From an uncultured Collinsella sp. (GTDB taxonomy: Bacteria > Actinomycetota > Coriobacteriia > Coriobacteriales > Coriobacteriaceae): 64,000 nt of DNA. This document shows, piece after piece, positions 38,181 through 48,760 of the stretch; the first letter of the stretch is position 1, and every line of letters starts with the position of its first letter. The position numbers were made by a program, and so were the translations under genes. Under the pieces are notes generated by a model that saw only the letters and a program-made list of their open reading frames with translations, was not told the DNA's origin and searched no databases. Where the stretch lies: assembly GCA_900541235.1 (NCBI GenBank), contig UQIW01000004.1, positions 39,855-103,854 of the forward strand. The letters run 5' to 3'.

Positions 38181-39140
38181 ATGGGTTTCACGATTCTTGG
38201 AACAGGTTCGGCACTTCCTGAGCGCAGTGTTTCCAATGACGAGCTGTCTGAGTTCCTCGATACCTCGGATGAGTGGATTTTTACTCGCACCGGTATCAAG
38301 AGCCGCCACGTCTGCACCACCGAGTCACTTGACGACCTTGCCGTAGCGGCGAGCGAGCGGGCACTCCAGGTGTCCGGAATCGACGCGAGCCAGCTGGATT
38401 TGATCGTCTGCTCGACGACGACGGGTGACCACCTTGTTCCCGCTGAGGCGTGTGCCGTTGCTGAGCGACTAGGCGCGACGTGCCCTGCCTTCGATGTCTC
38501 GGCGGCTTGTGCCGGCTTCGTATTTGCGCTCGATGTCGCCGAGGGCTATATCGCCCGCAGCCGTGCCGAGCGCGTGCTTGTTGTTGCTGCCGAGCAGATG
38601 ACGCGCGCGCTCGACTGGACCGACCGTGCCACCTGCGTGCTTTTTGGCGATGGGGCAGGCGCCGCAGTGATTGAAGCTGGGGGAGACAACCCCCTTGCCG
38701 TTGAGCTTTCGACGGCGCCCGACGTCGAGACGTTGCGCGTTCCCGGTCTGGTCGGTACCTCGCCGTTTAAGGCTTCCGCAGATAGCGTGAGTGTGCTGTC
38801 CATGAATGGCCGCCGCGTGTTCAAGTTCGGCGTCAACGCCATCTGTGACACGGTCCATAAGCTTGCGATCGATGCGGGCATTTTGGTCGAAGACATCGAT
38901 CATTTTGTATTCCATCAGGCTAACGAACGAATCCTGAGCCAGGCGGTCAAGCGCCTGGGCGTGCCGGACGAGCGCGTGGTTCGCACGTTGCGCGAGACCG
39001 GCAACATTTCGAGCGCATGCATTCCGCTTGCCCTCGACCGGCTGGCAAACGCCGGTGCACTTCACACGGGCGACACCATCGCCTTGGTTGGATTTGGCGC
39101 CGGTCTGGATATAGGTGGCTATCTGCTTCGTTGGAAGTAG
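38181..39140 (+). CDS. fabH: Beta-ketoacyl-ACP synthase III
   Basis: 319 aa. Starts fatty-acid synthesis by condensing acyl-CoA with malonyl-ACP. Catalytic triad: Cys110 in SAACAGF, His245 in VFHQANERI, Asn275 in ETGNISSAC; RTGIKSR near the N-terminus contacts CoA. ATG 38181 follows AAAGGAGG; the frame upstream to 38124 lacks a ribosome site. First gene of a ten-gene operon running to 47354. Confidence 0.95.
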   Translation: MGFTILGTGSALPERSVSNDELSEFLDTSDEWIFTRTGIKSRHVCTTESLDDLAVAASERALQVSGIDASQLDLIVCSTTTGDHLVPAEACAVAERLGATCPAFDVSAACAGFVFALDVAEGYIARSRAERVLVVAAEQMTRALDWTDRATCVLFGDGAGAAVIEAGGDNPLAVELSTAPDVETLRVPGLVGTSPFKASADSVSVLSMNGRRVFKFGVNAICDTVHKLAIDAGILVEDIDHFVFHQANERILSQAVKRLGVPDERVVRTLRETGNISSACIPLALDRLANAGALHTGDTIALVGFGAGLDIGGYLLRWK

Positions 39141-39191
39141 TCGCACATAGGAAATAAAAACGCCCTAGGGCACAACCAAAGGAGAACTACC

Positions 39192-39428
39192 ATGGCAGAT
39201 CAGAAGACCTTCGAGCGCGTTTGCGACGTTATCCGCGAGACCGCCGGTCTTGACGATGTCGAGATGAAGCCCGACTCCACGCTCGAGGAGATTGGTCTCG
39301 ACAGTCTGGGTACCGTCGAGATCCTCGTCGCCGTCGAGGACGAGTTTGGCATTCAGCTCGATACCGAGGAGAACCCCAAGACGGTCGGCGAGTTCGCCGA
39401 TACGGTCGAGGCGGCATTGGAGAAGTAG
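39192..39428 (+). CDS. acpP: Acyl carrier protein
   Basis: 78 aa, acidic helical carrier. The phosphopantetheine attachment Ser38 is in GLDSLGT. Typical length. AAGGAGA precedes the ATG; fabK begins two bases after the stop. No holo-ACP synthase gene is in the window. Confidence 0.96.
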   Translation: MADQKTFERVCDVIRETAGLDDVEMKPDSTLEEIGLDSLGTVEILVAVEDEFGIQLDTEENPKTVGEFADTVEAALEK

Positions 39429-39430
39429 AG

Positions 39431-40375
39431 ATGCTCAAGACTCCTCTCTGCGATCTGCTCGGCATCGAAAAGCCCGTGTTCCAGGGCGGTATGGCCTGGA
39501 TTGCCGATGCTTCGCTGGCGTCCGCAGTGTCCGAGGCGGGTGGCTTAGGCATCATCGCGGCCATGAACGCCGACGCCAACTGGCTTCGCGACCAGATTCA
39601 TGAGCTGCGCGCCAAGACGGATAAGCCCTTTGGCGTGAACGTCATGCTCATGAGCCCGTTTGCCGACGAGGTTGCACAGGTCGTGATTGACGAGCGAGTG
39701 CCGGTCGTCGTGACGGGCGCCGGCAATCCCGCCAAGTACATGAAGGCGTGGAACGAGGCGGGCATCAAGGTCATCCCGGTCGTTGCCTCGGTGGCGCTGG
39801 CGCGCCTCGTGGCACGTCGTGGAGCCACGGCGGTTGTTGCCGAGGGTACCGAATCGGGCGGCCATATTGGCGAGACCTCGACGATGGCACTGGTGCCGCA
39901 GGTCGTCGATGCGGTTGACATTCCCGTCGTGGCCGCCGGCGGTATTGCCGACGGCCGCGGCGTGGCGGCCGCCTTTATGCTGGGCGCCGAAGGCGTGCAA
40001 GTGGGTACGCGCTTTCTGGTCGCAGACGAGTGCACCGTCTCGGAGCAGTACAAAGAGATGGTCCTGAAGGCCAACGACACTTCAACGCGTGCGACCGGTC
40101 GCTCGACGGGACATCCAGTGCGCGCCCTCAAGAGCCCCTTCACCAACGCCTATGCCAAGAGCGAGGGTTCCGGCGCGAGTGCCGAGGAGCTCGGTGCTAT
40201 GGGAACCGGTGCGCTGCGTAAGGCCGCCAAGGACGGCAACTACGAAGAGGGTTCGTTTTTGTGTGGACAGATTGCCGGCATGGTCAACGAGCGCCAGAGC
40301 GCACGCGAAATCGTTGACGACCTGGTCGATGGCGCCGAGCACGTCCTGAAGGGTGCGTGCGCATGGGTGGCGTAG
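39431..40375 (+). CDS. fabK: Enoyl-ACP reductase II (FMN-dependent)
   Basis: 314 aa. Reduces enoyl-ACP with NAD(P)H through FMN, the last step of each elongation cycle and a replacement for triclosan-sensitive FabI. TIM-barrel features: EKPVFQGGMAWIADASLA, GVNVMLMSPF, VVAEGTESGGHIGE and VAAGGIADGRGVAAAF (phosphate binding). Nitronate monooxygenases share the fold, but position between acpP and fabD supports FabK. It overlaps fabD by 13 bases. Confidence 0.93.
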   Translation: MLKTPLCDLLGIEKPVFQGGMAWIADASLASAVSEAGGLGIIAAMNADANWLRDQIHELRAKTDKPFGVNVMLMSPFADEVAQVVIDERVPVVVTGAGNPAKYMKAWNEAGIKVIPVVASVALARLVARRGATAVVAEGTESGGHIGETSTMALVPQVVDAVDIPVVAAGGIADGRGVAAAFMLGAEGVQVGTRFLVADECTVSEQYKEMVLKANDTSTRATGRSTGHPVRALKSPFTNAYAKSEGSGASAEELGAMGTGALRKAAKDGNYEEGSFLCGQIAGMVNERQSAREIVDDLVDGAEHVLKGACAWVA

Positions 40376-41289
40376 CGTTTTTGTTTGCCGGCCAGGGTGC
40401 CCAGCACCCCGCGATGGGCGTCGACTTGATCGAGACATCGCCGGCGGCCGCCGAGGTGTTCGCCATTGCCGACGAGGTGCGCCCGGGGACCAGCGAGCAA
40501 TGCCGGAGTGCCTCCAAGGAGGAGCTCTCGCAGACCGAGAACACGCAGCCGTGCGTGTTCGTTCACGACCTAGCAGCGGCTGCCGCCCTGCGTGAGCGCG
40601 GCGTGGTACCTGCCGCCTGTGCGGGATTCTCGCTGGGCGAGGTCGCCGCGCTCACCTTTGCGGGGGCGTTCGATACGCGAGCGGGCTTTGAGCTCGTGTG
40701 CGAGCGCGCGGCGCTGATGGCCGCGGCTGCCGAGCGCCATCCGGGCGGCATGCGCGCCGTCATCAAGCTCGATGCGGCGCAAGTCGAGGGCCTGGCAAAA
40801 CAGGCCGGCGAGGACTGCTGGCCAGTCAACTACAACAGCCCACAGCAGACGGTTGTGGCCGGAGCGCCCGAGGCGCTGCAGGAGCTCGACGTCCTAGTAA
40901 AAGAGGCTGGCGGCCGCGCCATGAAGGTCGCGGTGTCGGGTGCATTTCATAGCCCCTATATGGCCGAGGCGACCTGTGGCCTTGCCGCATATATTGAGGC
41001 CGGTCACGCGCCGTCCCCGTTGCTCATTCCTGTTTTGGCAAATATGACAGCGGCGCCCTATCCGGCGGATCCCCAGACGGCATCGGATGTCTTGGCCAAT
41101 CAGGTGAGCCATGCCGTACGCTGGGTCGATACGCTGCATGCTCTGCAGGATCAAGGCATCGACACATTTATTGAGGTCGGCCCCGGCAAAACGCTGTCCG
41201 GCCTGGTCAAGCGTACGCTGAGCGACGTTCGTGTGTATTCGTGCGAGACGGCCGAGCAGGTCGCAGCTATTGCCGACGAGCTCGCATAG
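40363..41289 (+). CDS. fabD: Malonyl-CoA:ACP transacylase
   Basis: 308 aa. Loads malonyl groups onto ACP. FAGQGAQ at the N-terminus, nucleophile Ser in GFSLGEVAAL, and His in SGAFHSPYM. The ATG at 40363 has AAGGGTG upstream and overlaps the end of fabK by 13 bases, indicating translational coupling; an in-frame GTG at 40357 is less well placed. Confidence 0.94.
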   Translation: MGGVAFLFAGQGAQHPAMGVDLIETSPAAAEVFAIADEVRPGTSEQCRSASKEELSQTENTQPCVFVHDLAAAAALRERGVVPAACAGFSLGEVAALTFAGAFDTRAGFELVCERAALMAAAAERHPGGMRAVIKLDAAQVEGLAKQAGEDCWPVNYNSPQQTVVAGAPEALQELDVLVKEAGGRAMKVAVSGAFHSPYMAEATCGLAAYIEAGHAPSPLLIPVLANMTAAPYPADPQTASDVLANQVSHAVRWVDTLHALQDQGIDTFIEVGPGKTLSGLVKRTLSDVRVYSCETAEQVAAIADELA

Positions 41290-41319
41290 TCCACAGGGCT
41301 GTAACCCGAAAGGAATGAC

Positions 41320-42093
41320 ATGGGCAACTTGAACAATGGCGCGCTCGAGCGCAACGACTCACGTCGCGTGGCACTGGTCACGGGCGGCTCGCGGGGTATC
41401 GGCCGCGCCTGCGCTATCGGTCTGGCGGAGGATGGCTACGATATCGCCGTCGTCTATGCCGGCAGCGTCGATGCGGCGCGCGAGACGTGCGACGCCTGCG
41501 AGGCGGCTGGCGCCACGGCGCGCTCATATCAATGCGACGTGGCCGACCCCGCTGCCGTCAACGCGTGCGTGGAAGCGGTCCTCAACGACTTTGGCTCCAT
41601 TTGGGCGCTCGTCAACAACGCTGGCATCACCCGCGATGGCCTGCTCATGCGCATGGGCGATGACGCCTTCGATCGCGTGCTCGATGTCAATCTTAAAGGA
41701 ACGTTTAACACGACGCGCGCGCTCACCAAGACCTTTATGCGCCAGCGCGGCGGCTGCGTCGTCAACATGAGCTCGGTCGTGGGCCTGATGGGCAATGCTG
41801 GGCAAGCCAACTACGCTGCCTCCAAGGCGGGCGTGATCGGCCTGACCAAGGCGGTGGCGCGCGAGCTTGCGCCCCGCGGCGTACGAGTGAACGCGGTTGC
41901 CCCCGGGTTTGTCGAGACGGATATGACGGCAAAGCTCTCGGAGAAGGTGCGTACGGTAACCGAGGAGCAGATTCCCCTTAAGCGTATGGCGCGCCCCGAG
42001 GAGGTGGCCGGCGTGGTGCGCTTTTTGGCGAGCGATGCGGCTGCCTACATTACGGGTGAGGTCGTGCGCGTCGACGGCGGAATGGCGATGTAG
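41320..42093 (+). CDS. fabG: 3-oxoacyl-ACP reductase
   Basis: 257 aa, short-chain dehydrogenase/reductase. Reduces ketoacyl-ACP with NADPH. TGGSRGIGRA nucleotide loop, NNAGITRDGLLMRM, catalytic Ser in NMSSVVG, and YAASKAG (Tyr and Lys). Ends with TGEVVRVDGGMAM as usual. GAAAGGA precedes the ATG. Confidence 0.95.
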   Translation: MGNLNNGALERNDSRRVALVTGGSRGIGRACAIGLAEDGYDIAVVYAGSVDAARETCDACEAAGATARSYQCDVADPAAVNACVEAVLNDFGSIWALVNNAGITRDGLLMRMGDDAFDRVLDVNLKGTFNTTRALTKTFMRQRGGCVVNMSSVVGLMGNAGQANYAASKAGVIGLTKAVARELAPRGVRVNAVAPGFVETDMTAKLSEKVRTVTEEQIPLKRMARPEEVAGVVRFLASDAAAYITGEVVRVDGGMAM

Positions 42094-42132
42094 AAACCAG
42101 GGCCGAAGAACGGCTTGGATGAGGAGACCATG

Positions 42133-43380
42133 ATGGAACAGAGAGTTGCAATCACCGGTATCGGTGCCGTGTCGCCGCTCGGCAACACCGCGCTTGCCAC
42201 CTGGGCGGCAATGTGTGCTGGCACGTGCGGCATCGGCCCGATCACGCACTTCGATACCGATGCGTTTGCCGTCAAGGTGGCAGCCGAGGTCAAGGGCTTT
42301 GACAGCAACGAGTACTTTGGCAAGCGTGACGCCAAGCATCTCGACCCCTGCGTTCAGTTTGCGATGGCGGCTTCGGACGAAGCCATGCACGATGCGGGCT
42401 TTGATGTCGAAGGCGCCATCGATCGCGAGCGCCTGGGCGTCTACGTGGGCTCGGGCGTGGGCGGCATGACGACGCTCGTCGACAACGTCCATACGATTGC
42501 CGAACGTGGGCCCCGCCGCGCATCGCCCTATATGATCGCGATGATGATCCCCAACATGGCATCGGGCAATATCGCAATCCGCCACAAGGCAAAGGGCCCG
42601 ACCCTGCCCGTGGTGACCGCGTGCGCAACCTCGGCCCATGCGGTGGGCGAGGCGTTCCGCGCCATCAAGCACGGCTATGCCGACGCGATCCTCGCGGGCG
42701 GCGCCGAGGCTGCAATTATCCCCGATGCCGTTGCGGGCTTTACGTCCTGCCGCGCATTGACCACCAACCCCGATCCCGCGACGGCCTGCCGTCCGTTCGA
42801 TGCAGACCGCGACGGCTTTGTGATGGGCGAGGGCGCCTGCGTGCTCGTGCTCGAGAGCATGGAACATGCGCAGGCGCGCGGTGCGCACATTTATGCCGAG
42901 GTCGTGGGCTACGGCAACACCGATGATGCCTATCACATCACGAGTCCTGATCCCGAGGCTGCCGGCATTGCCCGCGCGATATCGCTGGCGGTGACCGAGG
43001 GCGACGTCAAGCCTTCCGAGGGTCTCTACATCAATGCCCACGGCACATCGACCAAGCTCAACGATTCGTCCGAGACGACGGGCATTAAGCGTGCGCTCGG
43101 CGAGGACGCGGCGCGCGCCGCGCACGTCTCGTCGACTAAGTCGATGACCGGCCACATGATCGGTGCCACGGGCGCCATCGAGGTCATGGCCTGCGCCATG
43201 GCGCTCGAGCAGGGCGTGGTGCCGCCGACCATTAACTACCACACGCCCGATCCCGCCTGCGATCTTGACTACACGCCCAATCGCGCGGTTCGCGCTGACC
43301 TTACCTGGGCGCTTTCGACCAACCTGGGCTTTGGCGGACACAACGCCGCCATCGCGCTGCGTAGATATACGAGGAGCTAG
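42133..43380 (+). CDS. fabF: Beta-ketoacyl-ACP synthase II
   Basis: 415 aa. Elongating condensing enzyme. Catalytic Cys164 in TACATSAH, His in NAHGTSTKLND, His in KSMTGHMIGATG; GFGGHN near the C-terminus. GAGGAG at 42121-42126 best fits ATG 42133 (an ATG at 42130 is almost as good; the frame is open from 42115). accB starts three bases after the stop. Confidence 0.95.
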   Translation: MEQRVAITGIGAVSPLGNTALATWAAMCAGTCGIGPITHFDTDAFAVKVAAEVKGFDSNEYFGKRDAKHLDPCVQFAMAASDEAMHDAGFDVEGAIDRERLGVYVGSGVGGMTTLVDNVHTIAERGPRRASPYMIAMMIPNMASGNIAIRHKAKGPTLPVVTACATSAHAVGEAFRAIKHGYADAILAGGAEAAIIPDAVAGFTSCRALTTNPDPATACRPFDADRDGFVMGEGACVLVLESMEHAQARGAHIYAEVVGYGNTDDAYHITSPDPEAAGIARAISLAVTEGDVKPSEGLYINAHGTSTKLNDSSETTGIKRALGEDAARAAHVSSTKSMTGHMIGATGAIEVMACAMALEQGVVPPTINYHTPDPACDLDYTPNRAVRADLTWALSTNLGFGGHNAAIALRRYTRS

Positions 43381-43383
43381 AGC

Positions 43384-43857
43384 ATGGATTCCAAAAGACT
43401 TGCCGAGATAGCCGATGTTATGGAGGACCGCGGCCTCACGCGCGTACGCGTTGAGGAGCCCGATGGCACCGCGGTCGAACTCGAGCGCGCGAGCGCCGCA
43501 CAGCCGGTTGCCGTGCCCATGCCCATGCCGAGCGCTATGGCCGCTCCAGTTGCAGCTCCCACAGTCGCGCCTGCCGCACCGGAGCCCGCCGCGCAGACAC
43601 CTGCCGCCGCACCGGAGCCCAAGGGCACCGAGGTGACCGCTCCCATGGTCGGCGTTTTCTATGCTGCCCCGGCGCCGGGCGACGAGCCGTTTGTGCACGT
43701 GGGCTCTAAGGTCAAGGCCGGCGAGACGCTCTGCATCATCGAGGCCATGAAGGTTCTCAACGAGGTAACGGCAGAGGCAGACGGCGAGGTGCTCGAGATC
43801 TGCGTGGCCGACGGCGACCTCGTGGAGTTTGGCAGCTGCCTCATGAGGATCGGATAG
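43384..43857 (+). CDS. accB: Biotin carboxyl carrier protein of acetyl-CoA carboxylase
   Basis: 157 aa. Carries CO2 on biotin between AccC and AccDA. It has an N-terminal helical segment (KRLAEIADVMEDRGLTRVRVEE), a long Ala/Pro linker at about 40-80 and the biotinyl domain, with Lys123 in EAMKVLNEV as the attachment site for BirA. Usual length. Confidence 0.96.
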   Translation: MDSKRLAEIADVMEDRGLTRVRVEEPDGTAVELERASAAQPVAVPMPMPSAMAAPVAAPTVAPAAPEPAAQTPAAAPEPKGTEVTAPMVGVFYAAPAPGDEPFVHVGSKVKAGETLCIIEAMKVLNEVTAEADGEVLEICVADGDLVEFGSCLMRIG

Positions 43858-43866
43858 GTGATATCC

Positions 43867-44289
43867 ATGAACAAAGAAGAGCTTAAGGAACTGTTGCCGC
43901 ATCGCGAACCGATGCTTTTGCTCGACGAGGCCGAGCTGGTGGGCGACGAGGCCCACGGCAAGATCACGATTACGGGCGACGAGTACTTTTTGCAGGGGCA
44001 TTTTCCGGGAAACCCGGTGGTCCCCGGCGTGATTCAGTGCGAGATGCTCGCCCAAAACTGTTGCGTGCTGCTGATGGGCGATGAGGAAGCGCGCGGCGCG
44101 ACGCCGTTCTACACGAGTCTGGACAAGGTGCGCTTTAAGCGTCCGGTGCGCCCGGGCGACACGGTTGATCTGGTGTGCACCATCACGCGTGCGCGCGGGC
44201 CGTTCCGCTTTGCGACGGGTACTGCGAGCGTCAACGGTGAGGTTTGCTGCCGCGCCGATATGTCTTTTGCACTCATGCACGAAAGTTAA
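43867..44289 (+). CDS. fabZ: 3-hydroxyacyl-ACP dehydratase
   Basis: 140 aa hot-dog-fold dehydratase. LPHREPMLLLDE start, catalytic His in QGHFPGNPVVPGV and Glu in IQCEMLAQ; GDTVDLVCTI follows. Dehydrates hydroxyacyl-ACP before FabK. ATG 43867 is chosen over the GTG at 43858, which abuts the accB stop. Confidence 0.94.
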   Translation: MNKEELKELLPHREPMLLLDEAELVGDEAHGKITITGDEYFLQGHFPGNPVVPGVIQCEMLAQNCCVLLMGDEEARGATPFYTSLDKVRFKRPVRPGDTVDLVCTITRARGPFRFATGTASVNGEVCCRADMSFALMHES

Positions 44290-44299
44290 GGAAGGCTTC

Positions 44300-45629
<1,330 letters not shown>

Positions 45630-45643
<14 letters not shown>

Positions 45644-47354
45644 AAAAGCGAAGACGGTCAACGTCCTCGAGGGACCGATGACCGAGTCGTGCGCCGAGTT
45701 TCCCGCGCGCCACGTGTTTATCAAGTGCCCGGAGTGCCGCCGCGTGATCGATGAGGCGCGCCTGCACGACAACCTCGAGGTCTGCCCTCGTTGCGGCAAA
45801 CACTTTCGCGTGAGCGGGCGCGACCGCATGCGCATGACGATTGACGAGGGCACGTTTGAGGAATGGGATGCCAGTCTGGCGCCGGAGGACTTCCTCTCGT
45901 TTCCCGGCTATGCCGACAAGCTCAAGAGCGTGAGCGAGCGTTCGGGCGAGCACGATGCCGTTGTGTGCGGCAGGGGCAAAATCTGCGGTTGCGATACCGC
46001 GCTCTTCTTTATGGACGCCAACTTTATGATGGGCTCGATGGGTTCCGTGGTGGGCGAGAAGATCTGTCGCACATTTGAGCGAGCGACCGAGCTTGGATTG
46101 CCGGTTGTCGGCTTTACCGTTTCGGGCGGTGCGCGCATGCAAGAGGGCGTGACATCGCTTATGCAGATGGCCAAGATTTCTGCGGCGGTTAGGCGCCACA
46201 GCGAGGCGGGCGGCCTGTATATCACGGTGCTCACCGACCCCACGACCGGAGGCGTAACCGCGAGCTTTGCCATGGAGGGCGATATTATCCTGGCCGAGCC
46301 CGATGCCCTGACGGCATTTGCCGGCCCGCGCGTGATCGAGCAGAACATGCACAAGCGCCTGCCCAAGGGATTCCAGCGCTCCGAGTTTTTGCTGGAGCAC
46401 GGCTTTTGCGATGCCGTTGTTCCGCGTGGCGAGATTGCGCTCACGGTAGGCGAGCTGCTGGCGCTGCACGAAGGGCACGCGCCCGGCCTGGGGGCACCGC
46501 ATGAGATCGTGCATACGGGTCGCCGCGGCAAAAAGCTGGGACACTTGTTCAAGCGCTCGGCCGCACCAAAAACCGCGCTCGAGATTGTCAAGCAGACCCG
46601 CTCGGCAGATCGCGCCACGGCAGGCGAGATGATCTCGCTGGGCCTGGATGGATTTGTGGAGCTGCACGGCGACCGCTACTTTGGCGACGACGCTGCTGTG
46701 GTGGCTGGCATTGGCTGGAAAGACGGACGCCCCGTAACGGTCATCGCCATCGAGCGCGGCACCACGACCAAAGAGCGCATGCGTCGCAACTTTGGTATGG
46801 CACATCCCGAGGGCTACCGCAAAGCGCGTCGCCTGATGCGCCAGGCCGAAAAGTTTGGTCGACCGGTTCTGTGCCTGGTCGATACTTCGGGCGCGTTTTG
46901 CGGCATCGGTGCCGAGGAACGCGGTCAGGGCGAGGCCATCGCCCAGAATCTCATGGAGATGAGCGGCCTTAAGACGCCGATTGTCTCGGTGGTGACAGGC
47001 GAGGGCGGCTCTGGTGGCGCGCTGGCGCTGTCCGTGGCCGACCGCATCCTGATGCTCTCGAGCTCGGCCTATTCGGTCGTGAGCCCCGAGGCCTGTGCGT
47101 CGATCCTGTGGAAGGATACCGAGCGTGCGGATGAGGCCGCCGAGGCGCTTAAGCTCACGGCCCCCGATCTGCTGGCGCTCGGCATCATCGACGGCATTGT
47201 TGACGATAAGGGCCTGTCGCATGAGGAGATCGCCGGTGCCGTCATGTCCTCGGCATTTGATGCCTTCGATACGCTTGGGCAGCTCGACGACGCGACCCTC
47301 ACAAACCTCCGCTACGAAAAGTACCGCGCAATCGGTCGATACCGCACGATGTGA
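45630..47354 (+). CDS. accDA: Fused acetyl-CoA carboxylase carboxyltransferase beta-alpha (AccD-AccA)
   Basis: 574 aa. Transfers CO2 from biotin to acetyl-CoA. The AccD half has the zinc ribbon (Cys33, Cys36, Cys52, Cys55) and VSGGARMQEG. From about residue 303 the AccA half starts (TALEIVKQTRSADRATAGEMI, GDRYFGDDAAVVAG, LVDTSGAFCGIGAEERGQGEAIA, GEGGSGGALAL). In most bacteria the subunits are separate; here one frame continues without an internal start of note. Start at 45630 or 45636, both inside accC. Last gene of the fab operon. Confidence 0.94.
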
Positions 47355-47370
47355 CAAAGGGACAGCCCGC

Positions 47371-48609
47371 ATGTCATATTGGGAAAGGCGTTCCATGCTA
47401 CAAGTTTCTAACACCTCGTTTACAACGTCGGTTTCATCAAACGCCATGGCCGTGGTGGACTATCTGTCCAAAAGCATGATGTCGGCGCTGCCGTTTATTG
47501 TCTGCGCGGCGTTGTTCCGCACCGTCGCTGTCATTATGGGCGAAGGCATGCTGGGCCTGTGGTCTGCCGATTCCGATATCTATCGCCTGTTCTACAGTTG
47601 GCTCTATAACGCCGGCTACTACTTTTTGCCCATTTATCTTGGTTGGGCGGCCGCCCGCCAGCTCGGTTGCTCGGAGCAGCTGGGCATGATGCTGGGCGGC
47701 GTATTGATTGCACCCGATTTACTCAAGCTTGTCGATGCCGCATCGACGACGGGGGCATCGATGACTTCCGTGTATGGTCTGCTTCCTGCGCCGGTCAACG
47801 ATTACACGACGACTGTTATTCCGGTTCTCATCTCGGTGCCCGTGCTATGGCGAGTGGAGTGTTTCTTTAAGCGCGTTATCCCTAAGGCCGTGGCGTTTTC
47901 GTTTGTTCCGTTTGCGACCTTGCTTGTCATGGTTCCGGTTTCGCTGTGCATTACGGCGCCGGCGGGCAGCTATCTGGGCATGCTGTTGGGCCAGCTTATG
48001 TTTATGCTTGGCAATTCCGGTGGCATTGTGTCGCTGCTCACGCTCATGGGGCTTGCCGCAGGCTGGGAGTTCCTAAAGATCGCGGGCGTCAGCAACGTCG
48101 TCCTATCGCTCGCCTATGCGCAGTTTATGAGTGTGGGAACGGATTCGTGCATCCTGATCGCCGCGACGATGGCAACGTTCGCCGTTTGGGGCATGCCCTT
48201 TGGCGCGTCGCTTCGCGTTGCGGATAAGGACGAGAAGGCGCTCATGCTGGGCTATTCGATCTCGGGCGTGCTTGGTGGCGTAAGCGAGCCGGCGCTGTAC
48301 GGTTGCGGCTTTAAATATGGCAGGTGCCTGACGTGCATGGCCATTGGCGGCGCCGTCGGAGGCCTTGTTGCGGCCGTGGGCCACGTTACGGCCTATACCA
48401 TCGGCATGACGAATGTCCTCATGGTCATTGGCTTTGCCACGGGCGGCATCTCGAACCTGCTGTGGTGCTGCGCTGCCGGTGGTGTAGCATTCGCGATGTC
48501 TGCGGCGCTGAGCTACTGCTTTGGTGTGGTGCCGACGAAGGGGCAGACGACGGGGGACGGAGCCGATTCACCCGAAACCTCGAAGAGCGTGGCCGAAGTA
48601 AGCGCGTAA
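47371..48609 (+). CDS. PTS IIC permease component without IIB
   Basis: About 412 aa membrane protein resembling the EIIC domain of glucose/beta-glucoside PTS permeases (FIVCAALFRTVAVIMG, YYFLPIYLGWAAARQLG, LGGVLIAPDLLKLVD, SISGVLGGVSEPALYGCGFKYGR). The last matches the conserved GIxEPxxYG sugar-binding loop. No fused or neighbouring IIB or IIA exists, so it must borrow partners or act otherwise. Start is either ATG 47371 or ATG 47395 (GGAAAGG seven bases upstream); the longer is given. Sixteen bases after accDA, so it may be read through from the fab operon. Confidence 0.8.
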   Translation: MSYWERRSMLQVSNTSFTTSVSSNAMAVVDYLSKSMMSALPFIVCAALFRTVAVIMGEGMLGLWSADSDIYRLFYSWLYNAGYYFLPIYLGWAAARQLGCSEQLGMMLGGVLIAPDLLKLVDAASTTGASMTSVYGLLPAPVNDYTTTVIPVLISVPVLWRVECFFKRVIPKAVAFSFVPFATLLVMVPVSLCITAPAGSYLGMLLGQLMFMLGNSGGIVSLLTLMGLAAGWEFLKIAGVSNVVLSLAYAQFMSVGTDSCILIAATMATFAVWGMPFGASLRVADKDEKALMLGYSISGVLGGVSEPALYGCGFKYGRCLTCMAIGGAVGGLVAAVGHVTAYTIGMTNVLMVIGFATGGISNLLWCCAAGGVAFAMSAALSYCFGVVPTKGQTTGDGADSPETSKSVAEVSA

Positions 48610-48647
48610 ACCTGTGCGACACAAGGACGATTCCTTTGCCATATTCC

Positions 48648-48682
48648 AAGGCCGTGGCCCGTGTGGGTTGCGGCCTTTTTTG
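48648..48682 (+). terminator. Terminator after the PTS IIC gene
   Basis: AAGGCCG (48648-48654) pairs with CGGCCTT (48671-48677) with an inner GGCCC/GGGTT pairing, followed by T6. Confidence 0.85.
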
Positions 48683-48760
48683 TATCTGGGGGACAAAGTG
48701 GCTACACTACAATCCGTTTGAGCAATAGATATATAGGTAGTACCGTGGGGGCGGATGTAG